Shown in pieces: positions 29,532 to 38,003 of a stretch of 64,000 bases of DNA (position 1 is its first letter; each line of letters begins with the position of its first letter). The notes under the pieces are model-generated. The model was given only the letters and a program-made list of their open reading frames with translations, ran no database searches and was not told the origin of the DNA. Source of the DNA: CAWBRT01 sp963814745 (GTDB taxonomy: Bacteria; Acidobacteriota; Terriglobia; Terriglobales; Acidobacteriaceae). The translations under genes were made by a program, and so were the position numbers. The stretch spans positions 53,795 to 117,794 of the forward strand of contig CAWFEA010000002.1 in assembly GCA_963814745.1 (NCBI GenBank), read 5' to 3'.

Positions 29532-31048
29532 TATTCGTGCTCCTTGCCCTCTACGGGCTGGATGGTTTCAATGGAGCCGACGGTGCGGTTAGCCTCTATG
29601 AAGGTGCTGTTCGCAACCCGGCGAATGTCTTGCTTCGTCACCTTGTCTATGCGGTCCACCTGGCGGAAGAGTTCGCGCCAGTCGCCGTATCGGGTCTGCG
29701 CTTCCGCCAATTGTTGCGCCAGGCCGGAATTGCTGGCCAGCCCTCGAATCAGCGTGGCCTTGGCCCGTGTCTTCACCATTCTCAATTCGTCGTCGGAGAC
29801 GTCCTCGGTCTTCAGCTTTTCAATCTCGGCGTGAATCGCCCGTTTCATCTCCTCGGGCGTGTGCCCGGGCAGCGGCACGGCATAGAAGGCAAAGAGGTGC
29901 GGATACTTGTCTCCCGGGAATGGCGAGAATCCTCCGGCCGCGGCTGCGATCTTCTGGTCGCGCACCATGGAACGGTACAGGCGCGAGACGCGCCCGGCGG
30001 AAAGCATATCGCTGATGGCATCATAGACGGCGTCATCAGGATCACGGTAGTTCGGCCGGTGATATCCCTCGATATAAATCGGCTGCGCAGGGTCTTTCAC
30101 CAGGATCGAGCGCTCCGAGTCCTGAGGCGGCTGCGTACTGACAAACTCCTCGGGCTTGCTGCCGGAGGGAATGCGGCCAAAATACTTCGCAATGACCGGC
30201 ATGGCGGTTGCCGGATCGAGGTCTCCGACGACGGCCACTACGAGATTGCTCGGGACGTAGTGCGACTTGAAAAACTTCATCGCATCGGTCGCGGAGAAAT
30301 AGTGCAGGTCGCTCATGTATCCGATGGTCGGGCGATGGTAGGGATTGGCGTCGAAGGCAATCCCCAGGAATTGCTCGATCATCCGCTCGGTCGGGTCCGA
30401 GTCCGTGCGCATGCGGCGCTCTTCCATCACCACATCGCGCTCCTTGTAGAACTCTCGCATCACCGGATGAGTGAAACGCTCGGACTCGAGATATGCCCAC
30501 AGCTCCAGGCGGTTCGCCGGCATGGAGTAAAAGTAGACCGTCTCATCATAGGTGGTGAAGGCGTTCAACCCGACGCCGCCCTCGCGCTCGACAATTTCGT
30601 CGAACGCGCCTTTCACCACATACTTGTCCGCCCGGGCGATGGCGTCTTTCCATGCCTTTTCCAGATCCGCCAGCTTCTTGGCATCGGCGCCGGTGGGCTT
30701 GATTCGTTCAGCGCGATACGCGGCATAGGCGGATTCGACCTCGGCCAACGCCGGCTTCTCGGCCGCATAGTCGGTCGTGCCAATCTGGTCGGTGCCTTTG
30801 AACGCCATGTGTTCCATCATGTGGGCCAGACCGGTCATGTGCAGCGGGTCTTGCGACGAACCCGAATCAACCCACGTGGTAAACGAAAAGACGGGCGCCT
30901 CCGGCCGCCGGCAAAGAACAATCGTCAGTCCGTTGGCAAGCTTTTCTACCGTCACCCGCTTCTCGAAGGAAGCCAGATCCTGGGCGAACGCCGGGACCCA
31001 GCAGAGCATCAGCAGCACCAAGGGGAAGCCAGTCTTTACGCGCTTCAT
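29531..31048 (-). CDS. M16 family zinc metallopeptidase, active subunit
   Basis: 505 aa with a signal peptide (GFPLVLLMLCWVPAFAQ), so probably periplasmic. The inverted zinc motif HMMEH lies at residues 76-80 within TGLAHMMEHMAFKGTDQIG, and the downstream YKERDVVMEER helix supplies the third ligand Glu. The second domain ends with the RGLASNSGLAQQLAEAQTRYGDW pattern. It should degrade peptides or process exported proteins together with the inactive partner, whose start codon overlaps its stop. It is the first gene of the pair. Confidence 0.94.
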   Translation of the reverse strand: MKRVKTGFPLVLLMLCWVPAFAQDLASFEKRVTVEKLANGLTIVLCRRPEAPVFSFTTWVDSGSSQDPLHMTGLAHMMEHMAFKGTDQIGTTDYAAEKPALAEVESAYAAYRAERIKPTGADAKKLADLEKAWKDAIARADKYVVKGAFDEIVEREGGVGLNAFTTYDETVYFYSMPANRLELWAYLESERFTHPVMREFYKERDVVMEERRMRTDSDPTERMIEQFLGIAFDANPYHRPTIGYMSDLHYFSATDAMKFFKSHYVPSNLVVAVVGDLDPATAMPVIAKYFGRIPSGSKPEEFVSTQPPQDSERSILVKDPAQPIYIEGYHRPNYRDPDDAVYDAISDMLSAGRVSRLYRSMVRDQKIAAAAGGFSPFPGDKYPHLFAFYAVPLPGHTPEEMKRAIHAEIEKLKTEDVSDDELRMVKTRAKATLIRGLASNSGLAQQLAEAQTRYGDWRELFRQVDRIDKVTKQDIRRVANSTFIEANRTVGSIETIQPVEGKEHE

Positions 31049-31337
31049 CCTGCCTCCGTCGGGCTCTTAGTCGGAAATGGGGGTAGCGATTCCAGGCATC
31101 CCCACCCGCTTCGCCCGAACTCTCGAAATTACATAAGCGAAATACCTGTGTCAAATGTGCCAGATACTCTCGCCCTCACATCAGCCAACAGACGACCAGA
31201 AAAAGGCAGGGGGAATCCGCGCTCTCCATAGCTCGTTCGTGTGGTGCGCGCTTGCCGAAACAGAGTTGCAGTCCATCTCTGGTTTTTTGGCAATCGCCCG
31301 CCTAGCAAGTACGCATCCGGACCGCATCTAACCCGTC

Positions 31338-31904
31338 GTGGCAAAATCCGAATCAGTAGTTGATATCGAAGGGCGCCCGGTACGACTCTCCAATCTCGGC
31401 AAGGTGCTTTATCCCGAAGCCGGGTTCACCAAGGGTCAGTTGATCGACTATTACGTGCGCATCGCGCCCGTGCTTCTGCCGCACCTGAAGGGGCGACCGC
31501 TTACCCTCAAGCGCTACCCGAACGGCGTCACGGGAATGTACTTCTACGAAAAGAACTGCCCGAGTCATCGTCCCGAATGGGTGCAGACGGCGCCCGTTTG
31601 GAGCGAAGGGAATAACAAGTGGATGAACTACTGCCTGGTCCAGGATCTGGCAACGCTGGTGTGGGTCTGGCAGGTCGTCTCCGCCAGCTCGGCGCAGACC
31701 GGCCCGCATGCCAGTCCGCACATGTTGAGGCATAGCGCCGCAACTCACATGGTGGAAAACGGCGCGGACCTGCTCACGGTGCAGACGATCCTGGGACACG
31801 CCGACATTTCGACGACGCAGGTTTACACGCATCTAGCGATGGATCGGCTGGGGAGCGTGTATCGCAGTTTTCATCCCCGGGCAAAGGGGCGCGGGGCGAA
31901 GTGA
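31338..31904 (+). CDS. Chimeric ORF: LigD polymerase-domain N-terminus joined in frame to a Xer recombinase C-terminus
   Basis: Codons 1 to about 108 match the start of a bacterial NHEJ LigD polymerase/primase domain (RLSNLGKVLYPEAGFTKGQLIDYYVRIAPVLLPHLKGRPLTLKRYPNGV.., NKWMNYCLVQDLATLVWV). At 31663 the sequence switches in frame to the last about 80 residues of a tyrosine recombinase (PHMLRHSAATHM, LGHADISTTQVYTHL). That part and its downstream hairpin repeat 33120-33401. LigD's remaining polymerase motifs and any ligase are absent, as are the recombinase N-domain and its first catalytic Arg. The start is a GTG with no convincing ribosome site. The ORF is intact, but a working product is doubtful; it looks like a recombination product. 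Confidence 0.7.
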   Translation: MAKSESVVDIEGRPVRLSNLGKVLYPEAGFTKGQLIDYYVRIAPVLLPHLKGRPLTLKRYPNGVTGMYFYEKNCPSHRPEWVQTAPVWSEGNNKWMNYCLVQDLATLVWVWQVVSASSAQTGPHASPHMLRHSAATHMVENGADLLTVQTILGHADISTTQVYTHLAMDRLGSVYRSFHPRAKGRGAK

Positions 31905-31944
31905 ACCGTGGAATCCCACATCTGCTGCGGTTGGCAGATGTGGG
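31663..31944 (+). repeat. Direct repeat copy A: Xer 3' end plus hairpin
   Basis: 282 nt collinear, without gaps, with 33120-33401 (offset 1457), with about 15 substitutions seen by eye. It begins at gggtctggcag and ends with the hairpin CCCACATCTGC (31915-31925) / GCAGATGTGGG (31934-31944). The left boundary is exactly the LigD/recombinase junction. Confidence 0.9.
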
Positions 31945-32428
31945 ATCTTGATTACGATTCACTCGGCCCGAATCTACAACAATCTGGGCGTTTCTCCGTT
32001 CCGCCGGTCAACCGACCATTGCCGGCCAGCCCGCGCCGCACCGGATTCTGATGATGTTTAGAGGGACGGGTGGATGGAGGGACATGATGCTGGCGGCAAA
32101 GGCAGCGTAGGGATTCTTCGCTTCACTCAGAATGACAGGAAGCAGGCGCCTCGATGAGGGACGCTTCGGTGGAAGAGTTAGCAGCGCCATTCAAACTCCA
32201 GCGTTGGAACTGCGGCAACTCTGGGCCGCCCGCCCGAGAGCATGGCCCATGTAACGGGCTCTTACGCCCGCTATGCGGGCTATGACATCGCGAACTTTGC
32301 TTACCCCAGGCTTGCGCCTGGGGCTACCGTCTTTTGCCCGCTACGCGGGCTGGCAGGCACCATTCTGGTTAACGCGTCTATGTCCGATGATGCGTAGCAA
32401 CGTCCGATAGTGCGCAATACTGGCAGGC
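31905..32428. other. Non-coding region with dispersed and palindromic repeats
   Basis: About 520 nt without a supported gene. It contains the hairpin ending repeat copy A, one copy of a dispersed repeat at 32106-32148 (second copy 36631-36673, one difference), and two related palindromic units of the form gcccgcta.gcgggct near 32265-32285 and 32337-32352 flanking 'aggcttgcgcctgggg'. It reads as a landing zone for small repeats rather than regulatory DNA of one gene. Confidence 0.6.
32106..32148. repeat. Dispersed 43-bp repeat, copy 1
   Basis: Runs from cgtagggattcttcgctt to agcaggcg. Copy 2 at 36631-36673 differs at one base. Repeats containing 'attctgagcgaagcgaagaatc' (the reverse reading) are abundant in Acidobacteriota genomes. 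Confidence 0.85.
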
Positions 32429-33361
32429 ATGGGGCGCGCTGAAGAAGATTCCCATCTGCTGACCTCGTTCTGCGAATACCTCAAGGTGGAGCGCGGACTC
32501 GCCCGGCTCTCGATCGAGTCCTATGCCGGCGATCTGAAAAAGTGGATGGCCTTCCTCGGAGAGCGCAAGCGCGGGCTGGTGAAGGCCGAGCGCCAGGACG
32601 TGCGTGACTTTCTCGAGCGGCTGTTTGCCGACGGGGCCGACGGGCGGACGGTAGCGCGCAAGCTTTCTAGCTTGCGGCAGTGCTATCGGTTTCTGCTGCT
32701 GGACCGGCACACCAAGCACGACCCTACGCTCGACATCGATTCGCCCCGGCAGTGGAAGGTGTTGCCCAAGTCGCTGGGCCGCGCCGAAGTTGAGCATCTG
32801 CTGGAGCAGAGCGACATCACCGCCCCGAAGGCGAAGTGCGGGCCGGAGTTGAAGCTGCGCAATCGCGCCATGCTGGAGGTGCTTTACGCGGGCGGGCTGC
32901 GGGTCTCCGAAGTGGTGGACCTGCGGATGGAAGACGTCAAGCACGATCTCGGCTACGTGCTGGTGCGCGGCAAGGGAGACAAGGAGCGCATCGTGCCGCT
33001 GGGCCAGGCCGCGCTCGCGGCGATTGCCGAATACCTGGCGGTGCGTCCGGCACTGGCAGGCGGGAAGCAATCGGCATGCCTGTTCATCGGACGGGGAGCG
33101 CGGCGGTTGACGCGGGTGCGGGTCTGGCAGATCGTCTCCGCCAGCTCGGCGCAGACCGGCCCGCATGCCAGTCCGCACATGCTGAGGCATAGCGCCGCCA
33201 CGCACATGGTGGAGAACGGCGCGGACCTGCGCACGGTGCAGACGATCCTGGGACACGCCGACATCTCGACGACGCAGATTTATACGCACCTGGCGATGGA
33301 TCGGCTGGGGAGCGTGTATCGCACGTTTCATCCCCGGGCAAAGAGGCGCGGGGCGAAGTGA
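32429..33361 (+). CDS. Tyrosine recombinase, XerC/XerD type
   Basis: 310 aa. The N-terminal SAM-like DNA-binding domain (SFCEYLKVERGLARLSIESYAGDLKKWMAFL) is followed by a catalytic domain with the first Arg in YAGGLRVSEVVDL, the Lys-bearing beta-hairpin RGKGDKERIVPLG, the HxxR box HMLRHSAATHM, the LGH histidine and the nucleophile Tyr in ISTTQIYTHL. All catalytic residues are present, so it should be active. It may be the chromosomal dimer-resolution enzyme or a mobile-element integrase; length and motif spacing favour XerD. Its 3' 240 nt are duplicated at 31663-31904. Confidence 0.93.
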   Translation: MGRAEEDSHLLTSFCEYLKVERGLARLSIESYAGDLKKWMAFLGERKRGLVKAERQDVRDFLERLFADGADGRTVARKLSSLRQCYRFLLLDRHTKHDPTLDIDSPRQWKVLPKSLGRAEVEHLLEQSDITAPKAKCGPELKLRNRAMLEVLYAGGLRVSEVVDLRMEDVKHDLGYVLVRGKGDKERIVPLGQAALAAIAEYLAVRPALAGGKQSACLFIGRGARRLTRVRVWQIVSASSAQTGPHASPHMLRHSAATHMVENGADLRTVQTILGHADISTTQIYTHLAMDRLGSVYRTFHPRAKRRGAK

Positions 33362-33401
33362 GCCGTGGAATCCCACATCTGCTAACTGCGGCAGATGTGG
33401 G
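33120..33401 (+). repeat. Direct repeat copy B: Xer 3' end plus hairpin
   Basis: Partner of 31663-31944. It covers the C-terminal catalytic part of the intact Xer gene and the perfect hairpin CCCACATCTGC (33372-33382) / GCAGATGTGGG (33391-33401). The hairpin has no T run, so it is not a typical intrinsic terminator. Confidence 0.9.
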
Positions 33402-33699
33402 GCACCGGCTCACTGTTAGTGTGAAGTATTCTTCCCTTTTCCACGTGCAATGACCGGCACAAGGCGACGGCTTTCCCCCGGCCAAAGGGCGTTTTGCCCT
33501 AATAATCAGACACTTACAACTTGAGAATGATGGACGCAAACGTGCACCCACTCGAATACCGCACGGCGACCTCGGAGAATGTGCGGGATATTAGGCGGCT
33601 AGAACATCCTTGTTCTTTGCCGTCAGCAAGAAGAGTGACTTCTGTGGTTTGAACGGGAGCTGAAGTCTTGTTTGCAACTACTCTATCTCCGGAGGTAGC
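33362..33699. other. Intergenic region before the PEP-CTERM protein gene
   Basis: About 340 nt with the hairpin of repeat copy B at 33372-33401 and a small aaagggcg/ttttgccct inverted pair near 33480. The long leader before 33700 could be regulated, but no known riboswitch consensus could be matched. Confidence 0.45.
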
Positions 33700-34281
33700 A
33701 TGAAAATAAAGGTGACACTACTTGTGCTGATTCTGATGTTTTTGGGAGTTAGCACGGCAATGGCCCAGAGTGGGTATACTTGGGAAGATCCTGGCGATCC
33801 TGGGCTTTTCTTGACTGGAACAACAGCTATTGGCGGCGTAGTTAACAATGGGACCTCCAATACCGGCACTTTAGCCGGCTTCCCACGCGACACTGTGGAG
33901 CCGTCGATCACGTTCGGCAGCTCAGCAAACGTTACGTATTTCACAAACACTACCGGTGCCCCGATCACTCAGCTTTACATAGTTGCACCGGAGCTGACGG
34001 GTGCCACCATCATTTCGGATTACGGGTGTGGCACCACCGTTGGTGTTCCCCCCACGTATTTCAGCAGTTGCACATCGTTCTTCGAGGGCTCGGACGTTGT
34101 TTTTGAATACTATAACGGGTCGATCCCAGTCGGTGATACGTTTGGTGTGTTGGGCGACAGTATCTGGAGTGCGGACGACTACGAAGTTGCTTTATCGGTT
34201 CCCGAACCAGGCAGCTTAACTCTGCTGTGGACCATGTTGCTCGGGTCGGGCGTGTTACTGCGGCGCAAGTTACGCAATTAA
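33700..34281 (+). CDS. PEP-CTERM sorting-domain exported protein
   Basis: 193 aa. An N-terminal signal peptide (LLVLILMFLGVSTAMAQ) precedes a Thr/Gly/Asn-rich beta-type body with two Cys (YGCGTTVG, FSSCTSF). The protein ends with a PEP-CTERM signal: VPEPGSLTLLWTMLLGSGVLLRRKLRN, i.e. V-P-E-P, a hydrophobic helix and a basic tail. Such proteins are processed by an exosortase and are linked to extracellular polysaccharide or biofilm; no exosortase gene is in the window. CCGGAGG lies 7 nt before the ATG. It is the last gene before a bidirectional hairpin shared with amtB. Confidence 0.88.
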   Translation: MKIKVTLLVLILMFLGVSTAMAQSGYTWEDPGDPGLFLTGTTAIGGVVNNGTSNTGTLAGFPRDTVEPSITFGSSANVTYFTNTTGAPITQLYIVAPELTGATIISDYGCGTTVGVPPTYFSSCTSFFEGSDVVFEYYNGSIPVGDTFGVLGDSIWSADDYEVALSVPEPGSLTLLWTMLLGSGVLLRRKLRN

Positions 34282-34335
34282 TACTGCGACGCTGGCAGCA
34301 TCCTAGTGTTAGGTACCGGGGCACCCGGCTGGTGG

Positions 34336-34364
34336 CCCACTCAAGCTTCTTTTGCTTGAGTGGG
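34336..34364. terminator. Hairpin between the convergent PEP-CTERM and amtB genes
   Basis: CCCACTCAAGC (34336-34346) pairs perfectly with GCTTGAGTGGG (34354-34364) around the 7-nt loop TTCTTTT. It sits 54 nt past the PEP-CTERM stop and 19 nt beyond the amtB stop. There is no clear T run on either side, so termination would be atypical. The neighbouring 'ggggcacccggctgg' recurs near 35890 and 37802, suggesting the hairpin belongs to a small dispersed repeat. Confidence 0.55.
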
Positions 34365-34383
34365 GCACCAGGTGTGGTCTGTT

Positions 34384-35643
34384 TTACTTTGCTCCGGCCG
34401 CCGCTGCGGCTGCCTTTTCCGGAGCGGGAGTCAGTTCGTAGGCCTGTTCGCCGTGAAGAATTTCGTCGAGTCCAACTTCTTCAGCGGCTTCTTCAACCTT
34501 GACCGGAGTGAAGACGTTGATCAGAGCCAACATGGCGTAGGTGAACCCGAAGGCCCAAACCGAAGAGAAAAGAACGGCAACAACCTGCTTGTAGAAGAAT
34601 GCCGGATTGCCGTAGAGCAGGCCATCGACGCCCGCCGGGTTGAAGGCGCGGTTGGCGAACACGCCAAGCATGATGATGCCCAGGAAGCCGCCGACCCCGT
34701 GAACTCCCCAAACGTCGAGCGCGTCATCCCAACCGAGTTTGTTCTTCAACTCCACGGCGAAGTAGCAAACCCCGCCTGAGACAATGCCGATAATGACGGC
34801 GGTGGTGGGCGAAACATAGCCAGCCGCCGGGGTGATCGTCGCCAAGCCCGCCACGGCGCCGGTGAGCAAGCCGAGAAACTTCGGTTTCTTTTCCCGCGTC
34901 CAGGCGACCATCAGCCAGGCGACGGCGGCAAATGAGGCGGCGACATCAGTGTTTAAGAAGGCGGTCGCGGTAACCGCATCGACGCGAAACTCGCTGCCGG
35001 CGTTAAAACCGTACCAGCCGAACCATAACATTCCGGTTCCCAAGGCGACCAGCGGAATACTATGGGGACCGCGGTCGAGCACGCGGCGGCGGCCGACATA
35101 GAGCACCGATGCGAGGGCCGCCAATCCGGCGGTGTTATGCACCACGATGCCTCCGGCGAAGTCCAGTACTCCCCACTGCTGCAGGACGCCGCCACCCCAG
35201 ACCATGTGGACGAAGGGGAAGTAAACGAAGGTCAGCCATCCGGTGAGGAACAACATATAGGCCTTGAAGGTGACCCGATTGGCGAAGGCGCCGCTGATCA
35301 GCGCGGGGGTGATGATGGCGAACATCATCTGGTAGGCGATGAAGACGATGGCCGGGATGGTGTCGTTGGGCGAAGGGGTGTTGAGGGTGATTCCCCGCAG
35401 ACAGAAGTTATCAAGATTGCCGATGATGCCGTGCCAATCGCCGCTGAAACATAAGGAATATCCGTAGAGATACCAGAGAACGGTGGTCCAGCCCATGGAG
35501 ACGAAACTCTGAATCATGATGGCGAGAACGTTCTTGCGTCCCACCAGGCCGCCGTAGAAAAAAGCCAGACCGGGTGTCATGAGCATGACAAGGCTGGCAC
35601 ATAGAATCATGAATCCGGTGTTGCCGGTATCAAGGTGAAGCAT
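34384..35643 (-). CDS. amtB: Ammonium transporter, Amt/Rh family
   Basis: 419 aa, eleven predicted membrane helices, no cleaved signal peptide. Family motifs include NTGFMILCASLVMLMTPGLAFFYGGLVGRKNVLAIMIQSF, the pore-region FVHMVWGGGVLQQWGVLDFAGGIVVHNTAGLAALASVLYVGRR and the DVWGVHGVGGFLGIIMLG helix with the second pore histidine. It imports ammonium. The C-terminal tail is about 30 residues and ends in an Ala-rich run. No glnK/glnB gene adjoins it, although amtB is often paired with one. Confidence 0.95.
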   Translation of the reverse strand: MLHLDTGNTGFMILCASLVMLMTPGLAFFYGGLVGRKNVLAIMIQSFVSMGWTTVLWYLYGYSLCFSGDWHGIIGNLDNFCLRGITLNTPSPNDTIPAIVFIAYQMMFAIITPALISGAFANRVTFKAYMLFLTGWLTFVYFPFVHMVWGGGVLQQWGVLDFAGGIVVHNTAGLAALASVLYVGRRRVLDRGPHSIPLVALGTGMLWFGWYGFNAGSEFRVDAVTATAFLNTDVAASFAAVAWLMVAWTREKKPKFLGLLTGAVAGLATITPAAGYVSPTTAVIIGIVSGGVCYFAVELKNKLGWDDALDVWGVHGVGGFLGIIMLGVFANRAFNPAGVDGLLYGNPAFFYKQVVAVLFSSVWAFGFTYAMLALINVFTPVKVEEAAEEVGLDEILHGEQAYELTPAPEKAAAAAAGAK

Positions 35644-36003
35644 TACGACCTCCTCTAAACTGCTGCCGGAAGCGCCCGCTCCGGAATCGCACCAGAACGC
35701 GTGCTTTCGGCACTGGCCGGTGCGCGCGAGGCAGAGCCTCGCTTCGACCCGAAAGCATACCTTTTTCCCGGGCTGGCGATCAATTTTTTTTATTGAGGCA
35801 ATTAAAATATTTTATTGAACGACTTCGGAGTGGACGGCCAAGAGACGAGTCGGTTATAACCCAAACCGGAACCCAGGTTAAAGGGCGAAGCTGGGGCACC
35901 CGACTGGTATCATTCACGCTAACGCCTGTTTACGCCAATTGTTGATCTGTTAACTAACAATGCACATTGACTGAAATCCCAAATAGCCGCAATCTTGAGC
36001 ATT
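35644..36003. other. Divergent intergenic region upstream of amtB
   Basis: About 360 nt. An AT-rich block at 35790-35820 (runs of T, 'attaaaatattttattg') contrasts with the GC-rich surroundings and is the likely amtB promoter region. No GG-N10-GC sigma-54 element was convincing. A 'ctggggcacccgactgg' repeat piece lies at about 35890. Confidence 0.45.
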
Positions 36004-36477
36004 ATGCGGCATGTAAAAGCTCTCGTTACCGCCCTGCTTTGTTTAGCACCGCTCTGCTCTGCACAACCACAGTTAGACTGCAACAACCCGAAGAGTATGG
36101 CCGATTACGCGAATTGCAGTCGGCGCGAGTTGGACATAGCTGAAACGGAGATGAAACAAACCTACGAACGCGCACGGGCTGCGTTCATTCCGACCGCTAA
36201 GGAGCGGCAAGAGCACGAACAAGCTCAACCGAATGACCCCCAGTTTTATGCACGGATTCGGCACAGTCTGCAAAACTCTCAGGAAGCATGGGTGCATTAC
36301 CGGAATGACTTCTGCGCGACCGTTGAGGCGACGTATGAGGGCGGCACAGGCGCGTCGATTGCAGTTCCAAGTTGCAAGAAAGATCTAACGGTGCAACGAA
36401 CAGAAGCTTTGAACCGTTGGCTGGGAGACTGGTTCAAAAGCGCAGCCAGCGAAGGTAAGCATTCTTCAGGCAGGTGA
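36004..36477 (+). CDS. Exported protein with LprI-like (DUF1311) domain
   Basis: 157 aa, secreted: signal peptide HVKALVTALLCLAPLCSAQ. The mature part matches the lysozyme-inhibitor LprI-type repeat: LDCNNPKSMADYANCSRRELDIAETEMKQTYERARA, then SLQNSQEAWVHYRNDFCATVEATYEGGTGASIAVPSCKKDLTVQRTEALNRWL, with four conserved Cys likely forming two disulfides. Members inhibit host lysozyme or are of unknown function. A TTG three codons upstream (35995) is an alternative start; the ATG at 36004 is preferred for the signal peptide. Confidence 0.82.
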   Translation: MRHVKALVTALLCLAPLCSAQPQLDCNNPKSMADYANCSRRELDIAETEMKQTYERARAAFIPTAKERQEHEQAQPNDPQFYARIRHSLQNSQEAWVHYRNDFCATVEATYEGGTGASIAVPSCKKDLTVQRTEALNRWLGDWFKSAASEGKHSSGR

Positions 36478-36630
36478 AGAATACGGCGTAATTGTTGAAA
36501 AATCGCCTTCCTCACTAATTACGATTCTGAATCGGCCGGGTGCCTCGGGTTCGCGCCGTGCGGTTCGGGCTATCTGTGTAAAAGGCCGCTTCCACATAAA
36601 CCGGTCTTGCTGTACTTTGTCCGTATGAGG

Positions 36631-36673
36631 CGTAGGGATTCTTCGCTTCGCTCAGAATGACAGGAAGCAGGCG
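36631..36673. repeat. Dispersed 43-bp repeat, copy 2
   Basis: Matches 32106-32148 except for one base. It ends exactly where the next recombinase ORF starts (GTG at 36674), so the repeat may supply the region that should hold that gene's ribosome site. Confidence 0.85.
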
Positions 36674-37672
36674 GTGTCGATGAAGGAAGCAGGCGGACCG
36701 ATGAAGGAAACTCTGGCGAAGCAATCAGCGAGGCAATCTTTGGCGAAGGAAACTTCGCCGAAGCATTCAGCGAAGCCGTCGAAGGTGGCGCGCGATGTGG
36801 CGCAGTTCCTGCGTGCGCTCGGGGAGAAGAACGCCTCGGCGCACACCATCAAGGCTTACCGGACCAGCCTGGAGCAATTCACGGACTACCTTGGACAGGG
36901 CGCGTGGGAAACGGTGGACCACGTAAAGATTCGCGGTTTTCTCGCGCATCTGTACGACCAGGGATTGGCCAAGCCTTCGGTGGCGCGGGCGCTGGCGGCG
37001 GTGCGTTCGCTCTTCAAGTTCCTGGCGCGGGAGAAGCTGGTGAGGCAGAATCCGGCACTGCTGGTGTCGTCTCCGAAGCTGCCCAAGAAACTGCCGAGGG
37101 TGCCGAGCATCGAAGAAATGAACCGCGTGCTCGATACGGCGCCGCCCGAGGAGGCGGCGTTTCCCGAGCGCGACCGGGTGATCTTTGAGCTGCTCTATGG
37201 CTGCGGAATCCGCAACTCGGAGCTGACCGGCATCAACGTCGAGCATATTCGCTGGAGCGAGCACGCCATCGTGGTGCGCGGCAAAGGCAAGAAGGAGCGG
37301 CTGGTGCCGTTCGGAGACAATGCCGATTGGGCGTTGTCAACCTATATGAACGCGCGCTTCCGGGTGTTGAAAGAACGAGGAGCGAAAAAGACGCCGGCAC
37401 TGATTTTGAATTTGCGCGGCGAGCGGCTGACGACACGCAGCGTGGGCCGGATCGTGAAGGCGTTGGCGGTGCAGAATGGCTTGTCGCCGGAGGTGCATCC
37501 GCACACCCTGCGGCACGCCTTTGGGACACATCTGCTGGAAGAGGGCGCGGACCTGCGCTCGATCCAGGAGTTGCTGGGACACGAGCGGCTGGCGACGACG
37601 CAACGCTACACGCAGCTCTCCACGCGCAAGGTAATGGAAGTGTACGACAAGACACATCCGCGGGCGAAGTGA
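36674..37672 (+). CDS. xerC: Tyrosine recombinase, XerC type, with a low-complexity N-terminal extension
   Basis: 332 aa. Residues 1 to about 36 are a Lys/Glu/Ser-rich repetitive leader (AKQSARQSLAKETSPKHSAKPSK) absent from normal XerC. A standard core-binding domain (VAQFLRALGEKNASAHTIKAYRTSLEQFTDYL) and a catalytic domain follow. Catalytic residues are R in YGCGIRNSELTGI, K in RGKGKKERLVPFG, HxxR in HTLRHAFGTHLL, LGHERL and Y in ATTQRYTQLS. The annotated GTG follows directly on a dispersed repeat, and internal ATGs at codons 3 and 10 are alternative starts. It is probably the cellular dimer-resolution recombinase, paired with the enzyme at 32429-33361. Confidence 0.9.
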   Translation: MSMKEAGGPMKETLAKQSARQSLAKETSPKHSAKPSKVARDVAQFLRALGEKNASAHTIKAYRTSLEQFTDYLGQGAWETVDHVKIRGFLAHLYDQGLAKPSVARALAAVRSLFKFLAREKLVRQNPALLVSSPKLPKKLPRVPSIEEMNRVLDTAPPEEAAFPERDRVIFELLYGCGIRNSELTGINVEHIRWSEHAIVVRGKGKKERLVPFGDNADWALSTYMNARFRVLKERGAKKTPALILNLRGERLTTRSVGRIVKALAVQNGLSPEVHPHTLRHAFGTHLLEEGADLRSIQELLGHERLATTQRYTQLSTRKVMEVYDKTHPRAK

Positions 37673-37935
37673 AGAGACTGTTGCTTGCGCGGAGAGTATA
37701 CCCAGGTTAGCGCCGAACGGCCAAAGGAGCTGTCCGCTGGCGTGGCACAGCCCAACCAAACGGTACGGCGCGTCTCGAAGGAGTGCTTGGCGGCGCGAAC
37801 CTGGGGCACCCAGCCTGAACCATCCGTCTTGACGTCTTGCGTTGGGAAATGTACTTTTCTGAACAGTTCAGAAAGGGTAAGCGGGTGGTCCGAACCATGT
37901 TGACATGGATCGGGATGGTTAGGTGTGGAGATCTG

Positions 37936-37969
37936 GTAAGTGTCCACTTGTTTTTTCGTGGACACTTAC
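37936..37969. repeat. Perfect hairpin at the left terminus of IS66
   Basis: GTAAGTGTCCAC (37936-37947) pairs with GTGGACACTTAC (37958-37969) around a 10-nt T-rich loop. Its first arm is the terminal inverted repeat itself, so this IS end can fold on itself just past the tnpC stop. Confidence 0.85.
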
Positions 37970-38003
37970 GGAAGGATTGGTTGTTCGTGTTGTCAGACGC
38001 TGG

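Noticed and set aside
33440..33560. Possible cyclic-di-GMP riboswitch upstream of the PEP-CTERM gene (contains GGACGCAAAC)
   Set aside because: The other conserved GEMM elements and the paired helices are missing.
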